Of a stretch of DNA of 64,000 bases, positions 1-8,325 are shown piece after piece. Made by a program: the position numbers and the translations under genes. The DNA lies in assembly GCF_037055325.1 (NCBI RefSeq), contig NZ_CP146373.1, forward strand, positions 2,666,001-2,730,000. Reading direction: 5' to 3'. The first letter of the stretch is position 1; every line of letters starts with the position of its first letter. The DNA is from Arachnia propionica. GTDB taxonomy: Bacteria; Actinomycetota; Actinomycetes; Propionibacteriales; Propionibacteriaceae. A model generated the notes under the pieces. The model was not told the origin of the DNA and searched no databases. It worked only from the letters and a program-made list of their open reading frames with translations.

Positions 1-1037
1 AGGCCCTGGAGCGCGTCCCGGCAGAGTCCGCCGGTCCCGGCGACATCGTCGCCATCGCGGGCATCCCGGAGATCACCATCGGAGAGACCCTCTCTGATCC
101 GAACGACCCGAAACCGCTGCCGCTGATCCACGTCGACGAGCCGTCGATCTCCATGACCATCGGCATCAACACTTCCCCGCTGGCGGGCAGGTCGGGCAAG
201 CACCTGACTGCTCGGCTGGTGAAGGCGCGGCTGGAGCAGGAGCTGATCGGCAACGTCTCGATCCGGGTGAAACCGACCGACCGTCCCGACACCTGGGAGG
301 TGCAGGGCCGCGGTGAGCTGCAGCTGGCGGTGCTGGTGGAGATGATGCGGCGCGAGGGTTTCGAACTGACCGTGGGCAAACCGCAGGTGGTGACGAAGGT
401 CATCGACGGGAAGGTGCACGAACCGATCGAACGCCTCACCGTGGATGCCCCCGAGGAGTTCGTTGGCGTAACCACCCAGCTGATGGGGTTGCGTCGCGGT
501 CGCATGGAGCAGATGGTCAACCACGGCACCGGCTGGGTGCGCATGGAATTCCTGGTGCCGGCGCGCGGCCTGATCGGGTTCCGCACCGAGTTCCTGACTG
601 AAACCCGCGGGACCGGGATCATGAACCACGTCGCGGAGGGCTACGAACCGTGGGCCGGGGACTTCCGCACACGCCCGACGAGTTCCCTGGTGGCCGACCG
701 CACCGGCGTGGTCACCTCCTACGCGCTGTTCAACCTGCAGGAGCGGGGCACTTTGTTCGTCGGCCCGGGGGCCGAGGTGTACGAAGGCATGATCGTCGGC
801 GAGAATCCTCGCCCCGACGACATGGACGTCAACCCCACCAAGGAGAAGAAGCTCACCAACGTGCGTTCCTCCACCGGCGAGGAACTGGAGCGCCTCATCC
901 CGCCGCGCCTGATGTCGATGGAACAGCAACTCGAATTCTGCGCCGCCGACGAATGCCTGGAGGTCACCCCCGCGGTGGTGAGGATCCGCAAGGTGGTGCT
1001 GGGCCAGAAGGACCGAGCCCGCCTGAAACGCAGCTGA
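1..1037 (+). CDS. typA: Translational GTPase TypA/BipA, 3' part
   Basis: The reading frame is open from the left window edge (first whole codon at base 3), so the N-terminal GTPase domain lies outside the window. What is seen is the C-terminal two thirds: the end of the domain-II beta barrel, the EF-G-like domain III with SPLAGRSGKHLTARL, domain V, and the BipA-specific C-terminal domain containing ARGLIGFRTEFLTETRGTG and ENPRPDDMDVNPTKEKKLTN, both very characteristic of TypA. TypA is a ribosome-bound GTPase that assists ribosome assembly and translation under stress. The gene ends with TGA at 1035-1037 and the next gene is convergent, so it probably ends its operon here. Assignment is firm; only the missing start is uncertain. 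Confidence 0.96.
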   Translation, partial: ALERVPAESAGPGDIVAIAGIPEITIGETLSDPNDPKPLPLIHVDEPSISMTIGINTSPLAGRSGKHLTARLVKARLEQELIGNVSIRVKPTDRPDTWEVQGRGELQLAVLVEMMRREGFELTVGKPQVVTKVIDGKVHEPIERLTVDAPEEFVGVTTQLMGLRRGRMEQMVNHGTGWVRMEFLVPARGLIGFRTEFLTETRGTGIMNHVAEGYEPWAGDFRTRPTSSLVADRTGVVTSYALFNLQERGTLFVGPGAEVYEGMIVGENPRPDDMDVNPTKEKKLTNVRSSTGEELERLIPPRLMSMEQQLEFCAADECLEVTPAVVRIRKVVLGQKDRARLKRS

Positions 1038-1074
1038 CGCGTCTCTTCTCGAAGCCGGTTGAACCGCGCCGAGC

Positions 1075-1968
1075 TCAGTCCCGGGGTTTCAGCAGGTCGA
1101 CCACAGAGGCCACGACCTTGAGCCTGGTCTCGACGTTGGCCCCAGCCGGGGCCTTGACCCTTGCACCCAGGTAGGCAACCCGGTCGCCGGCGCTGGAGAC
1201 GCAGTCGGTCACACGCTGCGGGGTCATCAGCGAGGTCGGCTCGTCGATGGACAGAGGAAGGTGAAGATCCGTCCACGCCCTTCCCCAGCGGGTGTCGATG
1301 GCCGCAACACCGGAGAACACCAGGCCGCGCAGCCGTCCGGCCTCGGCGAGGATCTCGACGTGTTGGCGGGGGCGGTCGGGATTCTGCCATTCGAGGGCGG
1401 AACTGCCCCAGCTGATCGCGAATCCACAGTCATCGGCGACAGCAAGTTCGGTGATGAGGCTGAGGAATCTCTTGTCTCCGGGAAAGATCGGCGAGTAGGC
1501 GTCGCAGTGCTCGATCACAATCTCCGCCCGGAACCTGTCGTCGACCTCCAGGTCGGCGAGGGAACGATGGAAGGCGTCAGCAGATGCCCTCATCCCCGGG
1601 GCCGAATGGACGTGAACGAACGAGACGGTTTCTTCCCCGGTCAGCTGGTTCAGATCCTCAGCTGCCTGCCGCACCTCGGTGATCCACTCGACGGCGGCCC
1701 GCCTCCCCTGGTCGTCGGTGGAGGCCAGTCCGAAGGCAGGATCATCGGCGAGGCGTCTCACCGTGCCGGGAAGGGCCGTGACGACGCCATGCCGAAATCG
1801 GCCACGGACTTGGGTTGCAAACCAAGCCGGATCCTCATGAATGGAATCCGCATAGGGAATCTCGAGCGCCGTCGCAAGATCTCGCTCCGCCAGTCCCGCG
1901 TAGAAACTCTCCTGATCGCCCCGTTCACGCGGCATTGTGGCATGGGCACTGACGATGATTTCCGGCAT
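1075..1968 (-). CDS. DUF4862 family protein (TIM-barrel-like)
   Basis: A 297-residue soluble protein without signal peptide. Its pattern (an N-terminal Tyr-Ala-Gly-Leu segment, EIPYADSIHEDPAWF, then ALPGTVRRLADDPAFGLASTD, then EHCDAYSP and AISWGSSALEWQNP) matches my recollection of DUF4862 proteins, sugar-isomerase-like TIM barrels commonly found beside glycosidase and sugar-transport genes. Conserved His, Glu and Asp residues (EHCDAY) could bind metal, but no reaction is established. The start ATG at 1968 is preceded by GGGGGAGGAACC, a good ribosome binding site. It is transcribed towards typA and has a long upstream gap with a dyad at 2051-2067 that may control it. An uncharacterised xylose-isomerase-like protein is the alternative description. 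Confidence 0.62.
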   Translation of the reverse strand: MPEIIVSAHATMPRERGDQESFYAGLAERDLATALEIPYADSIHEDPAWFATQVRGRFRHGVVTALPGTVRRLADDPAFGLASTDDQGRRAAVEWITEVRQAAEDLNQLTGEETVSFVHVHSAPGMRASADAFHRSLADLEVDDRFRAEIVIEHCDAYSPIFPGDKRFLSLITELAVADDCGFAISWGSSALEWQNPDRPRQHVEILAEAGRLRGLVFSGVAAIDTRWGRAWTDLHLPLSIDEPTSLMTPQRVTDCVSSAGDRVAYLGARVKAPAGANVETRLKVVASVVDLLKPRD

Positions 1969-2746
1969 GGTTCCTCCCCCTCATAATGAACAGCCGAAGA
2001 GTACATTACACACTCGGTTCAGGGGTAGCGCCGAGGCGGTGTTCTCGCCTCATTGCACGATGCAATGGATCACACTTCCCGGAGCCACCAGCCGAACTTC
2101 CTCCTTCTGGAAGAAACACCACGAGACCGCGAAACAAAGAAGAGAATTAACGAAATGGAGTGTCACGCCTTTCAAGGACAGCGCAGAAGAGCAGAGGAAA
2201 GCCGACAGCGCGGGGTACAGTCCACGACACATCGACACTCACGCTCAGTAGAAATTTCAACCACCAGGCCGTGTGCACGCCTCCAGGAACCGGCGCTCGG
2301 ATTCCATGGACATGCCGCCGCCTGAAGGCGTTGCGTTCCGGATGCTACGCACAGCCGGGAAGGGGCGTACCAGAAACCCGGAAATGCCATGAAAAACTTG
2401 CTATCCCGGTGATGCAATGAAACCTTTTCACGGCCATCTTCACACCCTCCAACCCCACCCACACCGACCGTCATACCCCGTCAACAAAGTTCGGGGTTGA
2501 CCACACTTTTTGAGGCTCACGACACGTCTCAAAGAAAGTTCACGCGCACCGCTTGATCCATGATGAATACATTCTCACCCATACGAACACGCCTGCCATG
2601 GCATCGTGAGCGACACGAACACCTTTCGGTTTATTTCTGGCACATTTCAACACGGCTTGCCGAACCGCCGTGACAACTGTTGGACCTGGTTTCCCGAGGG
2701 CCCAACACATCAGACATCACGGATCAGCTCCACTCTCCGAGCCGAC
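1969..2746. other. Long intergenic region, about 780 bp, no gene seen
   Basis: Every open frame here is short, has poor codon bias and no good ribosome binding site, so I call no gene. Base composition is less GC-rich than its neighbours. It holds the presumed promoter of the DUF4862 gene, a perfect dyad (2051-2067), and an ACCCCG/CGGGGT inverted repeat near 2480-2503. It could be the remains of a lost gene. Confidence 0.5.
2051..2067. promoter_or_regulatory. Candidate operator (perfect dyad)
   Basis: CATTGCACGATGCAATG is a perfect 7-bp inverted repeat around CGA, about 85 bp upstream of the DUF4862 start. Size and symmetry suit a LacI- or GntR-type sugar regulator, but no such regulator is adjacent, so its owner is unknown. 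Confidence 0.35.
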
Positions 2747-3187
2747 TCAGCCCGCCGTGAAAGAGAAACCCACCACCACTGCCCCCGCCCACAGCGACGC
2801 CCACAGCAGACTGGCGAGGGTTCCTATGATGAACCGCTCGCTCTTGGCGGTGTCGGGGGTACGCAGCTCCGGGTAGCGACCGAATCCCTTGACCACCATC
2901 ACCACCCCGATCCCGGCGGGGAAACCCGCGACGATGCAGGCATAGGTTGCGGCGCGTTCGAGCAACCCAATCCAGCGCCCTCCGGGCAGCTCTTTCTCGG
3001 CCTTGACCAGCCGGAGATCTATCAGTTCCGGACCGCCCTCCCCCTCCTCGGCGGCCTCACGTCGTTGGGCCTCACGCCGGGTCTGCCAGTCCACCAGCCT
3101 GAAAAACCCGCGCACCACCGGTGTGCCCGCCGCCGTGGCCAGCAGAAAACCCAGCACCACCACCGCGACCCGCGAGTACGTCTCCAT
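2747..3187 (-). CDS. Small membrane protein of unknown function
   Basis: A 146-residue protein with one hydrophobic segment at the N-terminus (VAVVVLGFLLATAAG), a charged middle rich in Glu and Arg, and two more hydrophobic segments in the C-terminal half (ATYACIVAGFPAGIGVVMVV and IIGTLASLLWASLWAGAVVV). The charged middle probably faces the cytoplasm. I chose METYSRV at 3187 rather than the longer frame from 3238 because the upstream 17 residues are atypical. The pattern YPELRTPDTAKSERFIIG looks like a conserved actinobacterial membrane family, but I cannot name it. Its promoter region is shared with the divergent fucP-like gene. Confidence 0.6.
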   Translation of the reverse strand: METYSRVAVVVLGFLLATAAGTPVVRGFFRLVDWQTRREAQRREAAEEGEGGPELIDLRLVKAEKELPGGRWIGLLERAATYACIVAGFPAGIGVVMVVKGFGRYPELRTPDTAKSERFIIGTLASLLWASLWAGAVVVGFSFTAG

Positions 3188-3319
3188 GTCACCAGCTTCC
3201 CACCCAGCACCGACAATTTCATGGACCAGAATTTCCACCAGACCATGGGAAAACGTCCCTGACCGGAGTTAGACTGACGGAACCCTACAGGGCGACGACG
3301 CCCGGAAACAGGAGGTCAC

Positions 3320-4600
3320 ATGGCCGCCCCGTCAACCCAGCAACGCCCTGCGCTGGTAGCAAAGGAGTTGCGTGTTCCATTCCTGCTGCTTCTGCTGTGC
3401 TTCGCCGCCTGGGGCACGGCAGCCAACCTGACCGACGTGTTGGTGGGTGTGTTCCGGAGCATCTTCACCATGACCATCCTCGAGTCGTCGCTGGTGCAGT
3501 TCGCGTACTACGGCGCCTATTTCCTGCTGGCGATTCCGGCCGCGATGATCAACCAACGATTCGGCTTCAAGGCCGGCCTGCTGACCGGCCTCGGGCTGGC
3601 CGCGATCGGGGGGTTCCTGTTCCTCCCGGCGGCCAAGACCCTCACCTACGCCATGTTCCTGCTGGCGTTGTTCACCCTGGCGGCGGGGCTGTCCATCCTC
3701 GAGACCTCCGCGAACCCCTTGGTGATCGCGATGGGCGACGAGGCGACCTCCACCCGGAGACTCAACCTGGCACAGGCCTTCAACCCGATCGGCGCAAACC
3801 TCGGTGTGCTGATGGGCGCGGTGTTGATCCTGCCGCACCTGACTCCCGAGACCGCGAAGTCCATCATGAGCGAGGAGGAGGCCCTCGCCGCGCAGGAGGC
3901 CGACCTCGGTCTGGTGCTCGGCCCCTATCTCGGCATCGCGGTGGCGCTCGTGGTCATCTGGCTGCTGATCGCCTTCCGCCGACTTCCCCTGCCCCCGCAG
4001 GAAGCCGCCCCCGAGGGAGGCAGCGGGCGTTTCGGACGTCTGTGGGGCAACAAGCTGTACCGCTACGGCGTGGCCGCGCAGTTCTTCAACGTGGCCGCCC
4101 AGACCTGCGCTTGGACCTACACCATCATCTACGCGCAGGACGTGGTGGGCACATCCCCCGAGGCGGCCGGCTGGTGGCTGCAGGGCAGTCTGCTGCTGTT
4201 CCTGGTGGCCCGGTTCGTGATGGTCTTCGTGCTCGGCATCGTGCGGCCGGCGGTGCTGCTGCTCATCATGGCGCTCTTCGGGGTGGGGTGCTGCCTGACC
4301 TCGATTCTCGTGTTGAACATCGTCGGTTTGATCGCGGTGGTGTGTATCTCGGCGGCCCTGTCGCTGATGTTCCCCACCATCTACGGCATGGCCCTCAAGG
4401 GCCTCGGAGACGACGCGAAGTTCGGTTCCGCGGGCCTGGTGATGGCCATCCTCGGCGGCGCCCTGATCCCGATGGTCCAGGCCCGCGTGATGGACGTCGC
4501 CGGATCGGCTGTCGGCTTCGTCGTGCCAGCCGTGTGCCTGGCGTTCGTGGCCGCCTACGCCGCCTACGACATGCTCCGCACCCGGAAGGAGGCATCATGA
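3320..4600 (+). CDS. fucP: MFS sugar:proton symporter, FucP family
   Basis: A 426-residue permease with about twelve hydrophobic segments. The family signature is strong: an N-terminal helix ending FAAWGTAANLTDVL, then QFAYYGAYFLLAIPAA (the FucP first-half motif), RFGFKAGLLTGL as the helix 2-3 loop, and LETSANPLVIAMG with LNLAQAFNPIGANLG in helices 4 and 5. FucP-type symporters import L-fucose, glucose, galactose or related sugars with protons. The specific sugar cannot be told from sequence. The TGA stop overlaps the ATG of the next gene, a sugar-binding lipoprotein, as ATGA, so the two are translationally coupled. Start ATG at 3320 follows an AGGAGGT-type site (ACAGGAGGTCAC). Confidence 0.9.
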   Translation: MAAPSTQQRPALVAKELRVPFLLLLLCFAAWGTAANLTDVLVGVFRSIFTMTILESSLVQFAYYGAYFLLAIPAAMINQRFGFKAGLLTGLGLAAIGGFLFLPAAKTLTYAMFLLALFTLAAGLSILETSANPLVIAMGDEATSTRRLNLAQAFNPIGANLGVLMGAVLILPHLTPETAKSIMSEEEALAAQEADLGLVLGPYLGIAVALVVIWLLIAFRRLPLPPQEAAPEGGSGRFGRLWGNKLYRYGVAAQFFNVAAQTCAWTYTIIYAQDVVGTSPEAAGWWLQGSLLLFLVARFVMVFVLGIVRPAVLLLIMALFGVGCCLTSILVLNIVGLIAVVCISAALSLMFPTIYGMALKGLGDDAKFGSAGLVMAILGGALIPMVQARVMDVAGSAVGFVVPAVCLAFVAAYAAYDMLRTRKEAS

Positions 4601-5592
4601 AAACCCTGTCGAAGTGGCTGGCCGCCACCCTGGCCGTCGGCATCACTGCCGCCCTGGGGGCCTGCGCCGACAACCGGCCACCAGTCAGCATCGGGCTCAT
4701 CACGAAACAGGAGACGAATCCCTACTGGGTGACGTTGCGCACGGTGGCCGAGGATTCGGCCCGCAAGGCCGGGGCCACCCTCACCACTGCGACGGGCAGC
4801 AGCGACGTCGACGTTGAAGCGCAGCGCACGGCCCTGAAGGAGATGGTGGACAAGGGGGTCAACGGCATCCTCATCACCCCGACGAACTCGACCGCCCTGG
4901 CCGCCGAGATCCAGGCCGCACGCGACAAGGGCGTCACCGTGATCGCCCTCGACACCCCCATGGAGCCGCAGGAGACCACGAACGCCTACTTCGGCACCGA
5001 CAACAAGCGGGCCGGGGAACTGATCGGTCGCTACGCCCGGGCCAAGAGCGACGAACTCGGGTTGAGCCCGCAGATCATGATGCTGAACCTTTCACCCGGC
5101 ATCACCTCGGGTGAGAATCGAAGCGCCGGTTTCCAGGAGGGCTTCAACATCCCCGCCGACTCGGGCTGGGTGGTGGAACAGGCCAACATCGAAGGAGATC
5201 GGGGCCTGGCACAGCAGGCGATGACGGAGGCCCTGACGAAGAACCCGAACATCAACGTGGTCTACGCGGTCAACGAACCCGCCGCGCAGGGCGCCGTCGA
5301 CGCGTTGAAGTCGGCGGGCAAGGATCTGGCGAAGACCGTGGTGGTCGCCGTCGACGGTGGCTGCGAGGCCATGAAGAATTCGGTGCGCCCTGGAGACATC
5401 GACGCCACGGCCATGCAATTCCCGCAGAACATGGCACGCGAGGGTGTCGAGGCAATCGTTGCGAAGGTGCGGGAGGGACGCGAACCATCGGGCTACCTTG
5501 CTACTGGCACCGAATTGGTCACCGGCTCACCCGCACCGGGCATCACGGTGAAGAACGTCGAATACGGCGTGCGTACTTGCTGGGGCGGCTAG
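4597..5592 (+). CDS. Periplasmic sugar-binding lipoprotein (RbsB/FrcB type)
   Basis: A 331-residue type-I periplasmic binding protein. The N-terminus is a lipoprotein signal peptide (KWLAATLAVGITAALGAC) with lipobox LGAC, so it is probably anchored to the outer face of the membrane. It shows the two-lobed fold: GLITKQETNPYW, then GVNGILITPTNSTA, YFGTDNKRAG, VYAVNEPAAQGAV and VVVAVDGGCEA, closest to ABC binding proteins for ribose or fructose. It starts inside the fucP-like stop codon (ATGA), yet no ABC permease or ATPase follows. Either it feeds an ABC system elsewhere or it works with, or senses sugar for, the MFS permease. That pairing is unusual. Confidence 0.88.
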   Translation: MKTLSKWLAATLAVGITAALGACADNRPPVSIGLITKQETNPYWVTLRTVAEDSARKAGATLTTATGSSDVDVEAQRTALKEMVDKGVNGILITPTNSTALAAEIQAARDKGVTVIALDTPMEPQETTNAYFGTDNKRAGELIGRYARAKSDELGLSPQIMMLNLSPGITSGENRSAGFQEGFNIPADSGWVVEQANIEGDRGLAQQAMTEALTKNPNINVVYAVNEPAAQGAVDALKSAGKDLAKTVVVAVDGGCEAMKNSVRPGDIDATAMQFPQNMAREGVEAIVAKVREGREPSGYLATGTELVTGSPAPGITVKNVEYGVRTCWGG

Positions 5593-5743
5593 GAGGAGCC
5601 GCGAGTGCCGTGATCGGAGACGGCCCGTGTCGAATCCTTCGCGCGGGCCGCGCGCCCCTCACCGCCCGGCTCAACCAATCTCACACACAGCTGCGGGCCG
5701 GTTCGCATGTCACGATCCGGCCCGGCAGAGAAAAATCGAGGGG

Positions 5744-5926
5744 TCAGTGGGCGGTGGCCCAGTCACGTCCGGGCCAGCTCACCTCGGCGTGCTCGGAGGT
5801 CTCGGAGGTATGGATGATGGCGGGACGAGCCGTCAGGGTCGGCATCACGACCACAGCGCCGCGGGTGGCGGGGTAGACACCGAACTCGGAGTCGAGGAAA
5901 CGGTTGAGGAAGTTACGGATGCTCAT
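5744..5926 (-). CDS. Small protein of unknown function, divergent from LysR gene
   Basis: A possible 60-residue protein starting MSIRNFLNRFLDSEFGVYPA and ending before the sugar-binding gene. Composition is balanced and third positions are GC-rich, as in real genes here, but there is no recognised domain or membrane segment. It sits divergently to the LysR gene (6003), the usual place for a LysR target, which is the best argument that it is real. The ribosome binding site is weak and the call could be chance. Confidence 0.38.
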   Translation of the reverse strand: MSIRNFLNRFLDSEFGVYPATRGAVVVMPTLTARPAIIHTSETSEHAEVSWPGRDWATAH

Positions 5927-6002
5927 GACTCCATGCTGCGTCGTGATATCCCATGCGTCCAATACTTGTTTGTAAGATAATCCATGCGGCTAGGTTATAA
6001 AT

Positions 6003-6914
6003 ATGGATACGAACGTTCTCCGCTGGTTTCAGCTCGTTGCCGACGGCGCCACCGTCACCGAGGTGAGCGAGCTGGAGTGGACCTCCCAGCCCGGGGTCTC
6101 GCGGGCCCTGGCCAGGCTCTCCGAGGAGGTGGGCGCCCCCCTGCTGCGGCGCGAGGGGCGCGTCCTGCGCCTCACCCGCGCCGGAGCGACGTTCAAGCAC
6201 CACGTGGACGCGATGCTCCACCAGCTCGACGACGGCCTGGCCGAGGTTGCCCAGCTGATGGACCCGGAATCAGGAGTGGTCACCGTAGCCTTCCCACACT
6301 CGCTTGGGGAGTGGCTAGTGCCCGGGATCGCGGCTGGCTTCCTGAAGAAGCACCCCGACGTGCAGCTGGAGCTGAGCGCCAGGCATGACGAAACCACCCC
6401 GGCCACCGGGACCGGATCGGAGATCGACCTGGAACTGACCACGCTCAGGCCTCACGGACGAGCCCACCACTGGCGCGGACTGCTGCGCGAACCACTCCGC
6501 CTGTTGCTGCCCGAGGGACATCCACTCGCCGCCGACACCGCCCCCATCCCCCTCGCTCGGCTCGGCGGGGAATGCCTCATCACGATGCGCAAGACCTCAC
6601 AACTGTGGGTCGTCACCGACTCCCTGCTGTCTCGTCACGGAATCGAACCCACGGCGGGACTCGTCGCCGACGACCTCCCCACGCTCTACGGCTACGTCGC
6701 GGCAGGGCTCGGGGTGGCGCTGGCCCCTGGTCGCCTCAGAGCCGGGGTGCGGCTACAGCGCCTCGCGGAGGACGATGCCTTCCGGGAGATAGGGCTGAGC
6801 TGGGCGACCGGTCGACGCATGCTGCCGTCGGCCACGCTGTTGAGGGACCACATCCTGGGACTGGCGAAGTCGCGGCGCCTGCCACGCCCCCCAGAAGAGA
6901 GTAATGAAGGGTAG
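6003..6914 (+). CDS. LysR-family transcriptional regulator
   Basis: A 303-residue LysR regulator. Residues about 1-65 form the winged helix-turn-helix (LRWFQLVADGATVTEVSELE, with SQPGVSRALARLSEEVGAPLL), and residues about 90-290 form the periplasmic-binding-like inducer domain (VTVAFPHSLGEWLVPGIAAGF, YVAAGLGVALAPGRL). The effector is unknown. The upstream gap is AT-rich (around 5960-6002), fitting a promoter that also serves the divergent small gene. The start ATG at 6003 has little Shine-Dalgarno, so the mRNA may be nearly leaderless. Confidence 0.9.
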   Translation: MDTNVLRWFQLVADGATVTEVSELEWTSQPGVSRALARLSEEVGAPLLRREGRVLRLTRAGATFKHHVDAMLHQLDDGLAEVAQLMDPESGVVTVAFPHSLGEWLVPGIAAGFLKKHPDVQLELSARHDETTPATGTGSEIDLELTTLRPHGRAHHWRGLLREPLRLLLPEGHPLAADTAPIPLARLGGECLITMRKTSQLWVVTDSLLSRHGIEPTAGLVADDLPTLYGYVAAGLGVALAPGRLRAGVRLQRLAEDDAFREIGLSWATGRRMLPSATLLRDHILGLAKSRRLPRPPEESNEG

Positions 6915-6931
6915 CCCTTAAGATCTTTCAT

Positions 6932-7564
6932 ATGAAGGGTTTTCCTGAATGCGTGGCTCTCCTGGGAGACGTGGTGCGTTCCCGGGACTCCGACCGGGCG
7001 CGCGTTCACGAGGCCCTATTGAAAGCCATCGCCGCCTGCAACAAAGCCCATCCGCCCCTGGATCCGCTGCGCGTGACCGTCGGCGACGAGATCCAGGGCG
7101 TCTACGCCACCCTCGGGCAGGCCGTGGCGGCGATGTTGATGCTGCGCGACGAACTACTGGGAACCGCGGAGGTGCGCTGCGGCCTGGGCGGCGGGGACGT
7201 GCAGGTCATCGACGCGAAACGTGGCATCCAGGATGGGTCGGCCTGGTGGAAGGCCCGGGAGGCCATCGAACGCGCGGAGGCCTTGTCCCGGCAACCCGGG
7301 AACCGTACCTCCCGTACCGCGCTAATCGACACCCGCGCCGTCGCGAATCCCCTCACCGATCCCGCACTTCGCATGGTCGATGCCGCACTGGCCTCCCTCA
7401 ACCCGGGGGTCCGACGAAGTTGGGTGCATCTTCGGGCAGGCAAGGACAACGCCACAGCTGCGAAACTCGAAGGGATCACCCCGTCGGCCAACTCCCAGCG
7501 CATCAACGACCACGGGCTGCGTCCCCTGGCTTGCCTGGTCGAGACCCTGGTCGCTCTTCCCTGA
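6932..7564 (+). CDS. SatD-family protein
   Basis: A 210-residue soluble protein matching the SatD family: an N-terminal LLGDVVRSRDSDRARVHEAL, then VTVGDEIQGVYATLGQAV, RCGLGGGDVQVID and GSAWWKAREAIERA. SatD was named from a streptococcal acid-tolerance locus, and its biochemical role is not established. A C-terminal segment (ATAAKLEGITPSANSQRIN) looks like a short helix-turn-helix and may contact DNA. A short inverted repeat (AAGGGTAGCCCTT, 6906-6918) and a repeated ATGAAGGGT lie just upstream, so local control is possible. It lies 17 bp after the LysR gene and may be co-transcribed. Confidence 0.75.
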   Translation: MKGFPECVALLGDVVRSRDSDRARVHEALLKAIAACNKAHPPLDPLRVTVGDEIQGVYATLGQAVAAMLMLRDELLGTAEVRCGLGGGDVQVIDAKRGIQDGSAWWKAREAIERAEALSRQPGNRTSRTALIDTRAVANPLTDPALRMVDAALASLNPGVRRSWVHLRAGKDNATAAKLEGITPSANSQRINDHGLRPLACLVETLVALP

Positions 7565-7597
7565 CGCGAGTGTCCCCAGGTCTTGGGCCCGACCCGA

Positions 7598-8224
7598 TCA
7601 CTTCCAGGCTTCGTAGAAGGCCCTGCTGATCTCCGCCAATTCTTCCAGCGTTCCGCCCGGACCCATCGTGGTCCTCCCGACGCCGCCGTGCACCTGGGCG
7701 AAGCACTCGTATCCCTTGAATTCGTTGGTTCCGCAGACGGTCTTCCCGATGGTTCGCACTTCCTTCAGGTCCTTGGTCTGCGCTTCGACCGAGCCTCCCT
7801 GCATGTAGCCGATGATGAAGAATTTGTCCCTCTTCGCCGTCCAGTAGGTGACGAGGGAGTCCTTGCCATCCGCGGCATTCTTGGTCTCAAAATCGCCGAA
7901 CTTCCTCGGCATGACGGGGACCACCTGTTTGCTGCCCGTACGCGTCGGGATAGGCGTGCCGCTCGCCTGTGTGGGCATCGTCGCCGTTGCGCTGGAAGCG
8001 CTGGTCTCCGGAACGAGGGTGTGTTCTGTGTGCACAGGCGACTCCACAGGCGTGGTGGCCGCGGGGTCAGCGATACCCTGTCCCTCCCGGAGAATCCACC
8101 AGAACCCGAAAGCAAAGCCGCACCCCAGGATCAGGAAGAGGACGACGATCAGACCGACGTTGCTTCCCTTCGACGACTGCGGAGGCATTTCCTGACCCGC
8201 CGCGGGCCGCTGGTTGTCGCTCAT
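7598..8224 (-). CDS. Single-pass membrane-anchored protein, unknown function
   Basis: A 208-residue protein: short cytoplasmic N-terminus, one membrane segment (GLIVVLFLILGCGFAFGFWW), a low-complexity Thr/Ala/Pro linker, and an extracytoplasmic domain of about 110 residues (VMPRKFGDFETKNAADGKDS to the C-terminus) with two cysteines (TVCGTNEF and GYECFAQV) that could form a disulfide. This layout is typical of actinobacterial exported sensor or lipoprotein-like families, but I cannot name it. I chose ATG 8224 over GTG 8230 because GGAGGTGAAG gives better spacing to 8224. It converges on the SatD-family gene. Confidence 0.6.
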   Translation of the reverse strand: MSDNQRPAAGQEMPPQSSKGSNVGLIVVLFLILGCGFAFGFWWILREGQGIADPAATTPVESPVHTEHTLVPETSASSATATMPTQASGTPIPTRTGSKQVVPVMPRKFGDFETKNAADGKDSLVTYWTAKRDKFFIIGYMQGGSVEAQTKDLKEVRTIGKTVCGTNEFKGYECFAQVHGGVGRTTMGPGGTLEELAEISRAFYEAWK

Positions 8225-8325
8225 CTTCACCTCCTGCGACTCATGGTAGATGCCGGGCCGGGATCATTGCACTTTCGTGGGCGGTGGCCACTCCCGACGG
8301 CGATCGGAACCACCACCCGGAACCG

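Noticed and set aside
3121-4596. Long upstream extension of the sugar-binding lipoprotein frame
   Set aside because: It is the out-of-frame shadow of the FucP-like gene; the lipoprotein signal peptide starts at 4597.
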